Below, one piece after another: positions 8,800 to 18,399 of a stretch of 64,000 nt of DNA. Where the stretch lies: NCBI RefSeq assembly GCF_001021385.1, contig NZ_CP011773.1, positions 4,836,001-4,900,000 of the forward strand, in the 5' to 3' direction. Every line of letters starts with the position of its first letter. Positions within the stretch are counted from its first letter, which is position 1. The stretch comes from Mycobacterium sp. EPa45 (GTDB lineage Bacteria; Actinomycetota; Actinomycetes; Mycobacteriales; Mycobacteriaceae). The notes beneath the pieces were generated by a model. It saw nothing but the letters and a program-made list of their open reading frames with translations. It was not told where the DNA came from and did not search any database. The translations under genes were made by a program, and so were the position numbers.

Positions 8800-9939
8800 T
8801 TACGTGCACACCCGCGTGAAGCGATGCAGCAGCCACGCGACCGGAATTGTCATGATCAACGTCACGACGAACAGCGCGGGCGCCGACCCGGTGTAGACCG
8901 GCCAGCGCAGCACCTCGACCATCGCGATCTCCATCACCACCAGATGAACCAGGAAGATCTCATACGAGATCTCCCCCAGCCACACCATCGGCCGGGTGGC
9001 CAGCGCCCGCGCGTACCAGCCGCGGTTGCCCAGGGCAAGCGGCGCGACGATCAGCGTCGCGATCGCGGCATAGAACACGGTCTTCACCAACGCCTCGGTC
9101 AATCCCGTCGGTGACGTGGTCGGCTCACCGGCGATCGGCGTGGAAACGATCACGAAGCTGATCACCGCCAGCGGCAGGACGATGAAACCGAATACGCGAA
9201 CTCCCATGGCCTGCAACACCGTCAGGAGCATGCCGCCGATGAACCAGGCCAGATAGCCGGGCAGCCACAGCCGCGCGCCGCTGGGCAGGAAGTCGCATGT
9301 GTGCACCAGCACCATCCACGCGGGACTCATCAGCGCGAGCACCGCCAGCCCGGTCAGCAGCAACCCGGGGCGCCAGCGCCGCCGGCACACCACGACCAGT
9401 AGCAACCACGCCAAGACGGGCAGCGCGACGTAGAACGCGACCTCGACCGCCAGGCTCCACATCTGTGTGAGTCCTTGATGCAGGTAACCGTCGAACATGT
9501 AGTTGTCGGTGTAGATCTGCGTCAGAGTCAGGTTGCGCAGCAAGCCGATCCACGTGTGGCCGGGATTGGGCCCAGCGGAACGGAAGTGGTAGATCAGGTA
9601 GGCGGCCAGCACGGTGATGACGTAGGCCGGCATGATGCGGCGCACCCGGTGCCGCCCGTAGCGACCCACCGACGGCGCCGGCCGCCCGGTGGCCGCAGCA
9701 CGCACCCACGGGCCGAACAACAGGTAGCCCGACAGGACGAAGAAGATCGGGACGCCGATCTCCAGCCGCGAATACACCAGGCCCACAAAGCCATGGGTGT
9801 ACTTGCCCGTCGTATACGCAGCATGCGTGCCCAGCACCAGCAACGCGGCGACCGCGCGAACACCGGTCAGCGAAGCGACCCGGTCGACGCCCGAGACTGC
9901 TTCCAGTCCGCCCTGGTCGACCTGGCTCGACGCGATCAT
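8800..9939 (-). CDS. Membrane acyltransferase, acyltransferase-3 (OafA/YrhL) family
   Basis: 379 residues with about ten hydrophobic membrane segments. The N-terminal motif LTGVRAVAALLVLGTHAAY contains the family's catalytic-type His, and RRHRVRR-like basic loops and FFVLSGYLLF are typical of the family. Members O-acylate sugars or lipids at the cytoplasmic membrane. It corresponds by position to M. tuberculosis Rv1254. The ATG overlaps the deaD stop (ATGA), so it is translated from the same message as the helicase, an unexplained pairing conserved with M. tuberculosis. The acceptor is unknown. Confidence 0.88.
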   Translation of the reverse strand: MIASSQVDQGGLEAVSGVDRVASLTGVRAVAALLVLGTHAAYTTGKYTHGFVGLVYSRLEIGVPIFFVLSGYLLFGPWVRAAATGRPAPSVGRYGRHRVRRIMPAYVITVLAAYLIYHFRSAGPNPGHTWIGLLRNLTLTQIYTDNYMFDGYLHQGLTQMWSLAVEVAFYVALPVLAWLLLVVVCRRRWRPGLLLTGLAVLALMSPAWMVLVHTCDFLPSGARLWLPGYLAWFIGGMLLTVLQAMGVRVFGFIVLPLAVISFVIVSTPIAGEPTTSPTGLTEALVKTVFYAAIATLIVAPLALGNRGWYARALATRPMVWLGEISYEIFLVHLVVMEIAMVEVLRWPVYTGSAPALFVVTLIMTIPVAWLLHRFTRVCT

Positions 9940-11630
9940 CGGGTCGGGCGTCGGGGCTTCCCGCCGGGGGGCCGCGAGTCGTAGCGAGAGCCGCCGCGGT
10001 CGGGCTTGAGGTCGATCAGCACACCGGAAATACGGGTCTTCTCAAGCGCTTTCAGCGTCTCCTTGGACAGCTTGGCGGGCAGCTCGACCAGCGAGAAATC
10101 GCTCTTGATGGTGATGTGCCCGAAATCGCTGCGGTGCAGCCCACCTTCGTTGGCCAGCGCGCCGACGATCGAACCCGGCCCCACCTTGTGCTTCTTGCCG
10201 ACCGCGACGCGATAAATGGCCAGATCGTCGCGGGTTTTGCGCGGCGGGCGATCACGGTCACCTCGCTCGGGGCGATCGGGTCGTTCGCGCCGCTTCTCCG
10301 GCGGCGGTTCGGTCATCAGGAATTCTTCGCCGTTGCGGCTGTGTAGCGCCAGCGCCGCGGCAATATCGGCCAACGGCACGTCGTTGTCGCGCTCGTAGTC
10401 CTCGATCAACCGACGGAACATCTCGAACCCGGGCGCGTTCAGCGCGTCGGTGATCGAGTCCCGGAACTTCTCCACCCGCTGAGCGTTGACGTCCTCGACC
10501 GACGGCAACTGGCCCTCGACCAGCTTCTGCCGGGTGACCCGCTCGATCGAGTTCAGCAGGTGGCGTTCACGCGGGGTGACGAACAGCAGTGCCGTGCCCG
10601 AGCGGCCGGCGCGGCCGGTGCGGCCGATCCGGTGCACGTAGGACTCGGGGTCGTGCGGGATGTCGAAATTCACCACGTGCGAGATGCGCTCGACATCCAG
10701 TCCACGGGCAGCGACATCGGTGGCGACCAGGATGTCGATCGAACCGTCCTTCAGCTGGCTGATCGTGCGCTCGCGCACCGCCTGCGGGATGTCGCCGTTG
10801 ATGGCCGCCGCGGCGAACCCGCGGGCCCGCAGCTTCTCGGCGACCTCTTCGGTGGCCTGCTTGGTGCGGACGAACACGATCATTCCGTCGCCCTGCTCGA
10901 CCTCGAGCAGCCGGGTCAGCGCATCCATCTTGCGCGGATACGACACCAGGAAATAGCGCTGGGTGATGTTCTCGGCAGTCTGGGTCTTCGACTTGACCGT
11001 GACCTCGACCGGATCATGCAGGTATTTGGTGGTGATCTTCTTGATGCCCGGCGGCATGGTGGCCGAGAACAGTGCGACCTGTTTGTACTCCGGGGTGTCG
11101 GCCAGGATCCGTTCGACGTCTTCGGCGAAACCCATCTGCAGCATCTCGTCGGCCTCGTCGAGCACCAGATAGTCCAGGTGCGACAGGTCCAGGCTGCCCT
11201 TCTCCAAGTGGTCGATGACACGCCCCGGCGTCCCGACGACGATCTGCGCGCCGCGCTTGAGGCCGGCCAGCTGCGGCACATAGGAGGAGCCACCGTAGAT
11301 CGGCAGCACATTGACCTTGAGATGCGCGCCGTAACGGCTGAATGCCTCGGCGACCTGCAGGGCCAACTCACGCGTCGGGGCCAGCACCAGCGCCTGGGTG
11401 ACGCGGCTGGCGGGGTCGATCTTGGACAGGATGGGGATTGCGAACGCCGCCGTCTTGCCGGTTCCGGTCTGCGCCAGGCCAACGACGTCGGAGCCGTTCA
11501 GCAGAGCTGGGATGGTGGCGGCCTGGATCGCGGAAGGCGTTTCGTAGCCCACGTCAGCGACGGCCTGCAGCACCGCGGGGTGGATCTGCAGGTCGGCGAA
11601 GGTCTGGGGAGTGTCGTCGGGGGATGTCAT
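9936..11630 (-). CDS. deaD: DEAD-box RNA helicase DeaD/CsdA
   Basis: 564 residues. The RecA-like core shows Walker A AQTGTGKT (53-60), PTRELA, DEAD (158-161), SAT (189-191) and the motif VI stretch HRIGRTGRAGRSG. A basic, Arg/Asp-rich linker follows. The C-terminal DbpA-type RNA-binding domain includes VAVGKKHKVGPGSIVGALANE. It unwinds structured RNA in ribosome assembly and cold adaptation, and matches Rv1253. It is divergent from lprE and overlaps the acyltransferase gene by 4 bp downstream. Confidence 0.95.
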   Translation of the reverse strand: MTSPDDTPQTFADLQIHPAVLQAVADVGYETPSAIQAATIPALLNGSDVVGLAQTGTGKTAAFAIPILSKIDPASRVTQALVLAPTRELALQVAEAFSRYGAHLKVNVLPIYGGSSYVPQLAGLKRGAQIVVGTPGRVIDHLEKGSLDLSHLDYLVLDEADEMLQMGFAEDVERILADTPEYKQVALFSATMPPGIKKITTKYLHDPVEVTVKSKTQTAENITQRYFLVSYPRKMDALTRLLEVEQGDGMIVFVRTKQATEEVAEKLRARGFAAAAINGDIPQAVRERTISQLKDGSIDILVATDVAARGLDVERISHVVNFDIPHDPESYVHRIGRTGRAGRSGTALLFVTPRERHLLNSIERVTRQKLVEGQLPSVEDVNAQRVEKFRDSITDALNAPGFEMFRRLIEDYERDNDVPLADIAAALALHSRNGEEFLMTEPPPEKRRERPDRPERGDRDRPPRKTRDDLAIYRVAVGKKHKVGPGSIVGALANEGGLHRSDFGHITIKSDFSLVELPAKLSKETLKALEKTRISGVLIDLKPDRGGSRYDSRPPGGKPRRPTR

Positions 11631-11701
11631 CGGACCTGCAGTCTACTGCCGCAGCGTGCCGTAACCCGCTTCTGTCCGGGAAGGCCGGTACCGTCGCCCG
11701 T

Positions 11702-12247
11702 GTGTGGCATCGGCTGGCGGTAGCTGCGACGGGAGCGGTATTGGCTGTCGCGCTGGCGGGCTGCAGTTCTGGTGACTCGACGGTCGCGAAGACTCCGCAG
11801 CCGACGTCGAGCGTGGTGACCACGACCGAGGCACCCCCGCCGCCACCTCCGCCGACCACCACGACACCGCCACCGGATCCGTGTGCGGTGAACCTGGCTG
11901 CCCCGGCCATCGCGCAGACCGTTTCCGAACTGCCCCGGGACCCGAGCAGCAACCAGGGCTGGTACCCGGTGCCGATCGCGGGCAACTACAACGAGTGCGC
12001 GCAGCTGTCGGCGGTGATCATCAAGGCGAACACCAACGCCGACAAGCCCAACACCCGCGCGGTGATGTTCCACCTCGGCAAGTTCATCCCAACCGGGGTG
12101 CCCGACACCTACGGCTTCAATGGTGTCGACACGGCACAGAGCACCGGTGACACCGTCGCGCTGTCCTACGTCAACGGCCTGGGCATGCAGAGCGTGGTGA
12201 AGTTCCGCTGGAACGGCAACGGCGTGGAGCTGATCGGCAACGGCTGA
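11702..12247 (+). CDS. lprE: Lipoprotein LprE
   Basis: 181 residues from the GTG at 11702. A signal peptide ends in the lipobox LAGC with lipidated Cys21, followed by a Pro/Thr-rich linker and a ~120-residue conserved domain (NYNECAQLSAV, FHLGKFIPTGVPDTYGF, VVKFRWNGNGVELIGN). This closely resembles M. tuberculosis LprE (Rv1252c) as remembered, and it sits beside deaD in both genomes. It is surface-exposed and attached to the outer face of the plasma membrane; its biochemical role is not defined. The next gene is convergent and its coding region begins at the very next base. Confidence 0.9.
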   Translation: MWHRLAVAATGAVLAVALAGCSSGDSTVAKTPQPTSSVVTTTEAPPPPPPPTTTTPPPDPCAVNLAAPAIAQTVSELPRDPSSNQGWYPVPIAGNYNECAQLSAVIIKANTNADKPNTRAVMFHLGKFIPTGVPDTYGFNGVDTAQSTGDTVALSYVNGLGMQSVVKFRWNGNGVELIGNG

Positions 12248-12646
12248 CTACGCGACGGTCAGCACCCCATGCATGTTGGCGTGGTACTTGCAGTGGAAGG
12301 GATAGGTGCCGGGCGTCGTCGGGGCGGTCAGAGTCTCCGTACCGCCACCACCCGATACCCGGACGTCGAACAGATTGTTGTCATCGGCCGTGACGGTGTG
12401 GTTGGCGGAGTCGTTGTTGACGATCGTCAATTGTTGCCCCGGTTTGACCGATGGCGGCAGCGTGTAGCTCATGTTCGAGATGACGATCTCGCTATTGGCG
12501 GCCCGGGGGGCACTCGACGAGGTTGGTGCTGACGTCAGCGGCGCAGCAGACTGAGACGACGGCTCGGTGCCGCCGCCGCCGCCACACCCGCTCAGCAGCA
12601 CAGCGGCAAGTAGAGATGACGACATCAGCATTGCTGTGCGTCCCAT
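12248..12646 (-). CDS. Cupredoxin-like (blue copper) lipoprotein
   Basis: 132 residues. The signal peptide has lipobox LLSGC (Cys21), then a Gly/Ser/Pro-rich linker to about residue 50, then a plastocyanin/azurin-type domain. The candidate copper ligands are in the classical spacing: His83 (NHTVTADD), Cys119, His122 and Met125 in FHCKYHANMHG. This makes it a probable type-1 copper electron carrier or copper-binding protein anchored outside the membrane. No oxidase or copper pump is nearby. It is tail-to-tail with lprE, with no room for a terminator. Confidence 0.85.
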   Translation of the reverse strand: MGRTAMLMSSSLLAAVLLSGCGGGGGTEPSSQSAAPLTSAPTSSSAPRAANSEIVISNMSYTLPPSVKPGQQLTIVNNDSANHTVTADDNNLFDVRVSGGGGTETLTAPTTPGTYPFHCKYHANMHGVLTVA

Positions 12647-12777
12647 GATCTTCCTTCCACCGGTTATGCGTCGTGCGGGCCGTCAACGCCCACGAGGTTT
12701 GCCAACGGCCGCACCCATACCGTACGAGTTCGCCGCACGGCACGGTTCGGAAATGCTGATAGTCACCGTGGCCGAGA

Positions 12778-15700
12778 ATGTCTGGCGTCGGTACGGCCGC
12801 ATACAGTGGGTCCGTGTTCGTCGCCGACGACCGCGTCGTCTACAGCGCATCCGACCTCGCCGCCGCCGCGCGATGCGAGTATGCGTTGCTGCGCGCCTTC
12901 GACGCCAAGCTGGGCCGCGGCCCGGCGGTGTCGGTCGAAGACGAGTTGCTGGCCCGCACCGCGGACCTCGGCGACCAGCATGAGCAGCGTCACCTCGACG
13001 AGTTGCGGTCGCGCAGCGATGTTGCCGTCATCGGCAGTCCGTCCTATTCGGTCGCCGGGCTGAGCGCCGCCGCCGCAGCGACCCTCAGTGCCGTCGAGCG
13101 GCGGGCGCCCGTGATTTATCAGGCCGCGATGTTCGACGGCCGCTTCGTCGGTTTCGCCGATTTCCTTGTGCTCGAAGGCGATCGGTACCGGTTGCGCGAC
13201 ACCAAGCTGGCCCGGTCGGTGAAGGTGGAAGCACTGCTGCAGCTGGCCGCCTACGCCGAGACGTTGACCGCCGCCGGCGTCGCAGTCCACGACGAGGTGG
13301 AGCTGGTGCTGGGCAACGGTGCGACCACCGCCTACCGCGTGGATGAACTGCTCCCGGTTTACCGCTCGCGTCGCGCCGAACTGCAACACCTGCTGGATCG
13401 CCACTTCGCCGGAGAGGTACCGGTCAGCTGGGCCGACGAGACCGTGCGGGCGTGCATGCGCTGCCCCGAGTGCGAGACGCAGGTGCGCGAATCCGACGAT
13501 CTGCTGCTGGTCGCGGGCATGCGGGTCAGTCAGCGGGCGCGGCTGATCGAGGCCGGCATCACGACGGTGAACCAGCTGGCCTCCCATGAGGGGCCGGTGC
13601 CCGAGATGCCGGCCCGGATGCTCGCCACGCTCAGCGGTCAGGCCCGGTTGCAGACTGCCCCGCGGGTGGACGGCAAGCCGCCGTTCGAAGTGGTCGACCC
13701 GCAGCCGCTGATGCTGTTGCCCGATCCGGACAAGGGCGACCTTTTCTTCGATTTCGAGGGTGATCCGCTGTGGACAGCCGACGGCACCGACTGGGGTTTG
13801 GAGTACATGTTCGGTGTGCTCGGTGCGGGCGGCGACTTCCGCCCGCTGTGGGCACATGACCGGCGACAGGAACGCAAGGCGCTCAAGGCTTTTCTTGACC
13901 TGGTGCGTAAACGCCGCAAGCGGTATCCGAAGATGCACATCTACCACTACGCAGCATACGAGAAAACCGCGCTGCTGCGGCTGGCCGGGCGCTACGGTGA
14001 AGGCGAGAACGAGGTCGACGACCTGTTGCGCAATGGCGTGCTGGTCGACCTGTATCCCCTCGTGCGTAAGAGCATTCGAGTCGGCACCGAGAACTACAGT
14101 CTGAAGTCGCTGGAGCCGCTCTATATGGGCGCCGAACTCCGGGGCGGCGACGTCACCACCGCCACCGACTCGATCACGGAATATGCCCGCTACTGCGAGC
14201 TGCTCGCCGACGGCAAATCCGACGAGGCCGCGACCGTGCTCAAACAGATCGAGGACTACAACCTTTACGACTGCCGGTCCACGCGGACCCTACGGGATTG
14301 GTTGCTGCAGCGCGCCTTTGAGGCCGGAGTGCCGCCACTGGGCCCCCAGCCGGTCGCCGACGGCGGCCACGCCGAGGTCGACGACGAGCTGGCGCGGGCT
14401 CTGGCTGCCTTCGCCGGGGATGACGTCACCGCGCGCAGTCCCGAACAGCGGGCAGTCGCGATGGTCGCCGCCGCCCGCGGGTATCACCGCCGCGAGGACA
14501 AACCGTTCTGGTGGGGCCACTTCGACCGGCTCAACAGCCCGGTCGACGAATGGTCCGACACACCAGGGGTTTTCCTCGCCGAGGACGTAACCGTGGAGAC
14601 ACAGTGGTGCGTGCCGCCGCGCGCCCGAAAGCAGCAGAGGCGGCTGCTGTTGACCGGTTCGATCGCGGCCGGCGAGCTGGATCGCGACATGTACGCGATG
14701 TACCACCCGCCGACTCCGACGGGGCTGTCCGATGACCCGGAGCGGCGGGCCTACTCATCGGTGAACGTGCTCGAGTGCGACGACCCGGCGGCGCCCACCG
14801 AGGTGCTGGTCATGGAGCGCGAACCGAAGAGCGGCGGCGTGTTCGACGCGGTGCCATTCGCGTTGACCCCGGGTCCGCCGTTTCCGACAAAGGCGCTACG
14901 CGAGTCCATCGACGCGGCGGCAGCCGAGATCGCGGCCGAGTTGCCCACCCTGCCGCAGCGGGCGATAGTCGACATCCTGCTGCGCCGGCCGCCACGCACC
15001 GGTCTGCCGCTACCGCGGACCGACGACTGCGTTGCGAACATCACCGCCGCACTGCTGGCGCTGGATTCGTCCTATGTAGCGGTGCACGGGCCGCCCGGCA
15101 CCGGAAAGACGCACACCGCGGCCCGGGTGATCGCCGCGCTGGTCAACGAGCACGGCTGGTGCATCGGCGTCGTCGCGCAGTCACATGCCGTGGTGGAGAA
15201 CCTATTTCGCGACATCATCGGCGCCGGGGTGGACTCGGCTCTGGTGGCCAAGAAACGGGGTGGCACCGGCCCGTGGACCGAGGTCGACGAAAAGGCCTAT
15301 CCAGCGTTCATCTCCGGCCATGACGGCTGCGTGATCGGCGGCACGGCATGGGATTTCGCCAACTCGTCCCGTGTACCGCCGGCCAGCCTCGACTTGTTGG
15401 TCATCGAGGAAGCCGGCCAGTTCTGCCTGGCCAACACCATCGCAGTCGCACCAGCGACCCGCAATCTGTTGCTGCTCGGCGATCCGCAGCAGCTTCCCCA
15501 GGTCACCCAGGGCACCCACCCCGAACCGGTGGATGCCTCGGCGCTGGGCTGGCTGGTCGACGGGCAGCACACCCTGCCCGAAGAACTCGGCTACTTCCTC
15601 GACCGTTCCTACCGGATGCATCCGGCGGTCTGCGCAGCCGTGTCCCGGCTGTCCTACGACAATCGGCTGCATTCGGTCGAGGAGCGCACCGCCGCCCGTC

Positions 15701-16203
15701 GCCTCGCGGGGGTCGAGCCGGGGGTGCAGGTACTGACCGTCGAGCACGACGGCAACTCGACCGACAGCCGCGAGGAAGCCGAGGCGATCGTCTCCGCAAT
15801 CACCGGCATGTTGGGGTCGGACTGGACCGACGAGGACGGCACCCGGGCGTTGACCGCCGCCGACGTCTTGATCGTCACCCCGTACAACGCCCAGGTGGTG
15901 CTCCTGCGGCGGTTGCTCGACGCCGCGGGCCTGACCGCCGTACAGGCCGGCACGGTGGACAAGTTCCAGGGGCGGCAGGCGCCGGTGGTGTTCGTGTCGC
16001 TGGTGGCGTCCTCGATCGCCGAAGTGCCGCGGGGAATCTCGTTCCTGCTCAACCGCAATCGACTCAACGTCGCGGTCAGCCGGGCCAAGTATGCGGCGGT
16101 GATCGTCCGTTCGGCGATGCTGACCGATTATCTGCCGTCCACCCCGGCCGGGTTGGTGGAGTTGGGGGCATTTCTCGCCATGTGTGATAAACCCACGGCA
16201 TGA
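12778..16203 (+). CDS. RecB-like nuclease fused to Upf1-like SF1 helicase (Rv1251c type)
   Basis: Up to 1141 residues; a GTG at 12814 (VFVADDRVVYSASDL) is an alternative start that better fits where homology should begin. An N-terminal TM0106-type RecB-like nuclease region includes RLRDTKLARSVK and a Cys-containing CMRCPECE. An RNase H-like domain opens with LFFDFEGDP (about residue 322). The C-terminal superfamily-1 helicase has Walker A GPPGTGKT (771-778), Walker B VIEEAG (about 876) and motif VI NVAVSRAK (about 1097). The role is probably nucleic-acid processing or repair; it has not been characterised in mycobacteria to my knowledge. The stop overlaps the FAD-oxidase ATG (ATGA). Confidence 0.88.
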   Translation: MSGVGTAAYSGSVFVADDRVVYSASDLAAAARCEYALLRAFDAKLGRGPAVSVEDELLARTADLGDQHEQRHLDELRSRSDVAVIGSPSYSVAGLSAAAAATLSAVERRAPVIYQAAMFDGRFVGFADFLVLEGDRYRLRDTKLARSVKVEALLQLAAYAETLTAAGVAVHDEVELVLGNGATTAYRVDELLPVYRSRRAELQHLLDRHFAGEVPVSWADETVRACMRCPECETQVRESDDLLLVAGMRVSQRARLIEAGITTVNQLASHEGPVPEMPARMLATLSGQARLQTAPRVDGKPPFEVVDPQPLMLLPDPDKGDLFFDFEGDPLWTADGTDWGLEYMFGVLGAGGDFRPLWAHDRRQERKALKAFLDLVRKRRKRYPKMHIYHYAAYEKTALLRLAGRYGEGENEVDDLLRNGVLVDLYPLVRKSIRVGTENYSLKSLEPLYMGAELRGGDVTTATDSITEYARYCELLADGKSDEAATVLKQIEDYNLYDCRSTRTLRDWLLQRAFEAGVPPLGPQPVADGGHAEVDDELARALAAFAGDDVTARSPEQRAVAMVAAARGYHRREDKPFWWGHFDRLNSPVDEWSDTPGVFLAEDVTVETQWCVPPRARKQQRRLLLTGSIAAGELDRDMYAMYHPPTPTGLSDDPERRAYSSVNVLECDDPAAPTEVLVMEREPKSGGVFDAVPFALTPGPPFPTKALRESIDAAAAEIAAELPTLPQRAIVDILLRRPPRTGLPLPRTDDCVANITAALLALDSSYVAVHGPPGTGKTHTAARVIAALVNEHGWCIGVVAQSHAVVENLFRDIIGAGVDSALVAKKRGGTGPWTEVDEKAYPAFISGHDGCVIGGTAWDFANSSRVPPASLDLLVIEEAGQFCLANTIAVAPATRNLLLLGDPQQLPQVTQGTHPEPVDASALGWLVDGQHTLPEELGYFLDRSYRMHPAVCAAVSRLSYDNRLHSVEERTAARRLAGVEPGVQVLTVEHDGNSTDSREEAEAIVSAITGMLGSDWTDEDGTRALTAADVLIVTPYNAQVVLLRRLLDAAGLTAVQAGTVDKFQGRQAPVVFVSLVASSIAEVPRGISFLLNRNRLNVAVSRAKYAAVIVRSAMLTDYLPSTPAGLVELGAFLAMCDKPTA

Positions 16204-17552
16204 GTTCCTCGCTGGCCGAACGACTCCAGGCCATTGTGGGCGGCGCGCACGTCGTCACGGACGCCGATGTCCTCGACGGCCGCAGCGTCGACCACACCGG
16301 GCGCTATCGCGGGAAGGCCAGCGCACTGGTGCGTCCCGGCTCTGCCGACGAGGTCGCCGCGGTGTTGCGGGAGTGCCGCGAGGCCGGCGTGTCGGTGACG
16401 GTGCAGGGCGGCCGCACCTCGCTGGTGGCCGGGACGGTGCCCGAACACGACGACGTACTGCTGTCCACCGAGCGGCTGACGCAGATCGGCGAGGTCGACG
16501 TCGTCGAGCGCCGGATCCGGGTCGGGGCCGGGGTGACCGCGGCCGCCGTTCAACGCGCGGCTGCTGCGGCCGGCCTGTTGTTCGGAGTCGATCTCGCAGC
16601 CCGTGATTCGGCCACCGTCGGCGGGATGGCGTCCACGAACGCCGGCGGCCTGCGCACCGTGCGCTACGGCAACATGGGTGAGCAGGTGCTCGGTCTGGAC
16701 GTCGCGCTGCCCGACGGGACGGTGGTGCACCGGCACAGTCAGGTGCGCGCCGACAACACCGGCTACGACCTGGCGTCGCTGTTCATCGGCGCCGAAGGCA
16801 CGCTCGGGGTGATCACCGGCCTGGACCTGCGCCTGCACCCGGTGCCCGCTCATCGCGTGACGGCGGTGTGCGGATTCGCGAGCCTCGACGCGCTGGTCAC
16901 CGCAGGACGGGGCCTGCGAGACACCGAATCCATTGCCGCCCTTGAGCTCATCGACGGCCGATCGGCGGCGCTGGCCGCCGAGCACCTCGACGTGCCGGTG
17001 CCGACCGGCGGGGACTGGTTGCTGCTGATCGAGCTGGCCGGCGAGAGTGACCTGACCGAGCGGCTCGCCGATGCCCTCGACGATGCCGAACTGGCCGGTG
17101 AGCCGGCAGTGGGCGTCGACAACACCGCCCAGCAACGGCTGTGGCAGGTCCGCGAATCCACCGCGGAAGTGGTCGGACTGTTCGGTCCGCCATTGAAATT
17201 CGATGTCTCGCTGCCGCTGTCGGTGATCCCGTCGTTCGCGGCCGATTCCGCCGCGCTGATCGCCGAGCATGCGCCCGAGGCGATCCCGGCGCTGTTCGGC
17301 CACATCGGCGAGGGCAATTTGCATCTGAACGTGCTGCGCTGCGGTGCCGAACAGGAGTCACATCTGTACACCGCGATGATGGAACTCATTGCCGCGCATG
17401 GCGGTAACGTCAGTTCCGAGCATGGGGTCGGCAGCCGCAAGCGGCACTACCTCGGCATGGCGCGTAGCGACGAAGACATCGCGGCGATGCGCGCGATCAA
17501 GGCAGCCTTCGACCCGACGGGCTATCTGAACCCCGCCGTGCTGTTCGACTGA
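16200..17552 (+). CDS. FAD-linked oxidase, D-2-hydroxyacid dehydrogenase type
   Basis: 450 residues from the ATG overlapping the helicase stop. It has a PCMH-type FAD domain (VQGGRTSLVAGTVP, then ATVGGMASTNAGG near residue 140) and an FAD-oxidase C domain with GHIGEGNLHLN (about 363) and SEHGVGSRKRHYL (about 407). It resembles D-lactate or D-2-hydroxyglutarate dehydrogenases more than the GlcD-like protein at the left end of the window. It probably passes electrons from a 2-hydroxy acid to quinone or another acceptor. Coupling to a nuclease/helicase is odd. It could instead serve the catabolic block that begins just downstream. Confidence 0.88.
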   Translation: MSSSLAERLQAIVGGAHVVTDADVLDGRSVDHTGRYRGKASALVRPGSADEVAAVLRECREAGVSVTVQGGRTSLVAGTVPEHDDVLLSTERLTQIGEVDVVERRIRVGAGVTAAAVQRAAAAAGLLFGVDLAARDSATVGGMASTNAGGLRTVRYGNMGEQVLGLDVALPDGTVVHRHSQVRADNTGYDLASLFIGAEGTLGVITGLDLRLHPVPAHRVTAVCGFASLDALVTAGRGLRDTESIAALELIDGRSAALAAEHLDVPVPTGGDWLLLIELAGESDLTERLADALDDAELAGEPAVGVDNTAQQRLWQVRESTAEVVGLFGPPLKFDVSLPLSVIPSFAADSAALIAEHAPEAIPALFGHIGEGNLHLNVLRCGAEQESHLYTAMMELIAAHGGNVSSEHGVGSRKRHYLGMARSDEDIAAMRAIKAAFDPTGYLNPAVLFD

Positions 17553-17563
17553 ACGCGAGAATT

Positions 17564-17579
17564 CCCGCAGTCTGGCGGG
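17564..17579. terminator. Short GC stem between convergent genes
   Basis: CCCGC-agtctg-GCGGG lies in the 38-bp gap between the FAD oxidase and the leftward thioesterase. No T-run follows, so it is at most a weak or factor-assisted terminator. Confidence 0.3.
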
Positions 17580-17590
17580 GGCGAGGGCGG

Positions 17591-18397
17591 CTAGCGTGGG
17601 CGCACCAGCACCGACTGCTGAATAGCCCCGATCGCACCGTCGTCGTCGAACAGCGTGCCAACCGTCGTGCCCACCCCGTCAGGGCCATACATCGTCTCCG
17701 CGCGCACACCGATCCACTCTCCAGCGGGAACGCGGTGCACATGCAGGGCGAGATCGGTGTTGAGGAACGTGTACTTGGTGATGTCGATCTTGCTGCCGAT
17801 CCCGTTCGCGCAATCGGCGACGGCCGACAGCCGCTCCAGCGGCGTCATCTCCTCGCCCTGGACCAGGTCGACCAGCGGCCGCAGCCACGACTCCCCCGGG
17901 CCGGGCGCCAGTGGCTTGGTCAGCCACAACCACTCCAGACTGTGTACGTAGTTGCGATCGAAGTTGTCCGCGAGGTTGCGGTTTACGCCTTCCGAGCGCG
18001 GCGGCAGCGGTGCGACCGGCGCTGAGCGCAGCGCCTCGGTGTCCAGTGTCAGCATTCGCCACCCGCTGGCCCGCGCGACCGGCCGCGGCTCGCCGCCGGG
18101 ACCCAGGCCCAGCATCTGCGCGCTCACCAATTCGATTTGCCTGCCACTTCTTTCGACGGTCGCGGTGACCCAGAGATCACCTTCCGCGGGCACCGGCCCC
18201 AACAGGTCGACGACCACCCGGCTCAGCCGGGTGTCGTCGCGGTGCGCACAGCGCTCCAAGGCGCGCACCAACAACGCCGACACCGGACCGGCGTGCTGGA
18301 TGTGCGAGGTCCACGTGCTGCGCACCAAGTCGGTGGCCCGGAACTTCTCCCCGCGCGGATCCTTCGGGTCGACGAGTTCGTAATAGCTGTCGGTCAT
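17591..18397 (-). CDS. Acyl-CoA thioesterase-like hotdog protein
   Basis: 268 residues from the ATG at 18397, which has GAGAGGTGAGC directly upstream; the frame stays open further left but without a ribosome site. It looks like a double-hotdog TesB/4HBT_3-type thioesterase: the first half contains HAGPVSALLVRALERC, and the second contains a LHVHRVPAGEWIG stretch typical of the C-terminal hotdog. It would hydrolyse acyl-CoA thioesters in the cytoplasm. It is encoded two bases after the SMP-30 gene, so the pair forms a leftward operon divergent from the dehydrogenase cluster. Confidence 0.8.
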   Translation of the reverse strand: MTDSYYELVDPKDPRGEKFRATDLVRSTWTSHIQHAGPVSALLVRALERCAHRDDTRLSRVVVDLLGPVPAEGDLWVTATVERSGRQIELVSAQMLGLGPGGEPRPVARASGWRMLTLDTEALRSAPVAPLPPRSEGVNRNLADNFDRNYVHSLEWLWLTKPLAPGPGESWLRPLVDLVQGEEMTPLERLSAVADCANGIGSKIDITKYTFLNTDLALHVHRVPAGEWIGVRAETMYGPDGVGTTVGTLFDDDGAIGAIQQSVLVRPR

Positions 18398-18399
18398 GC

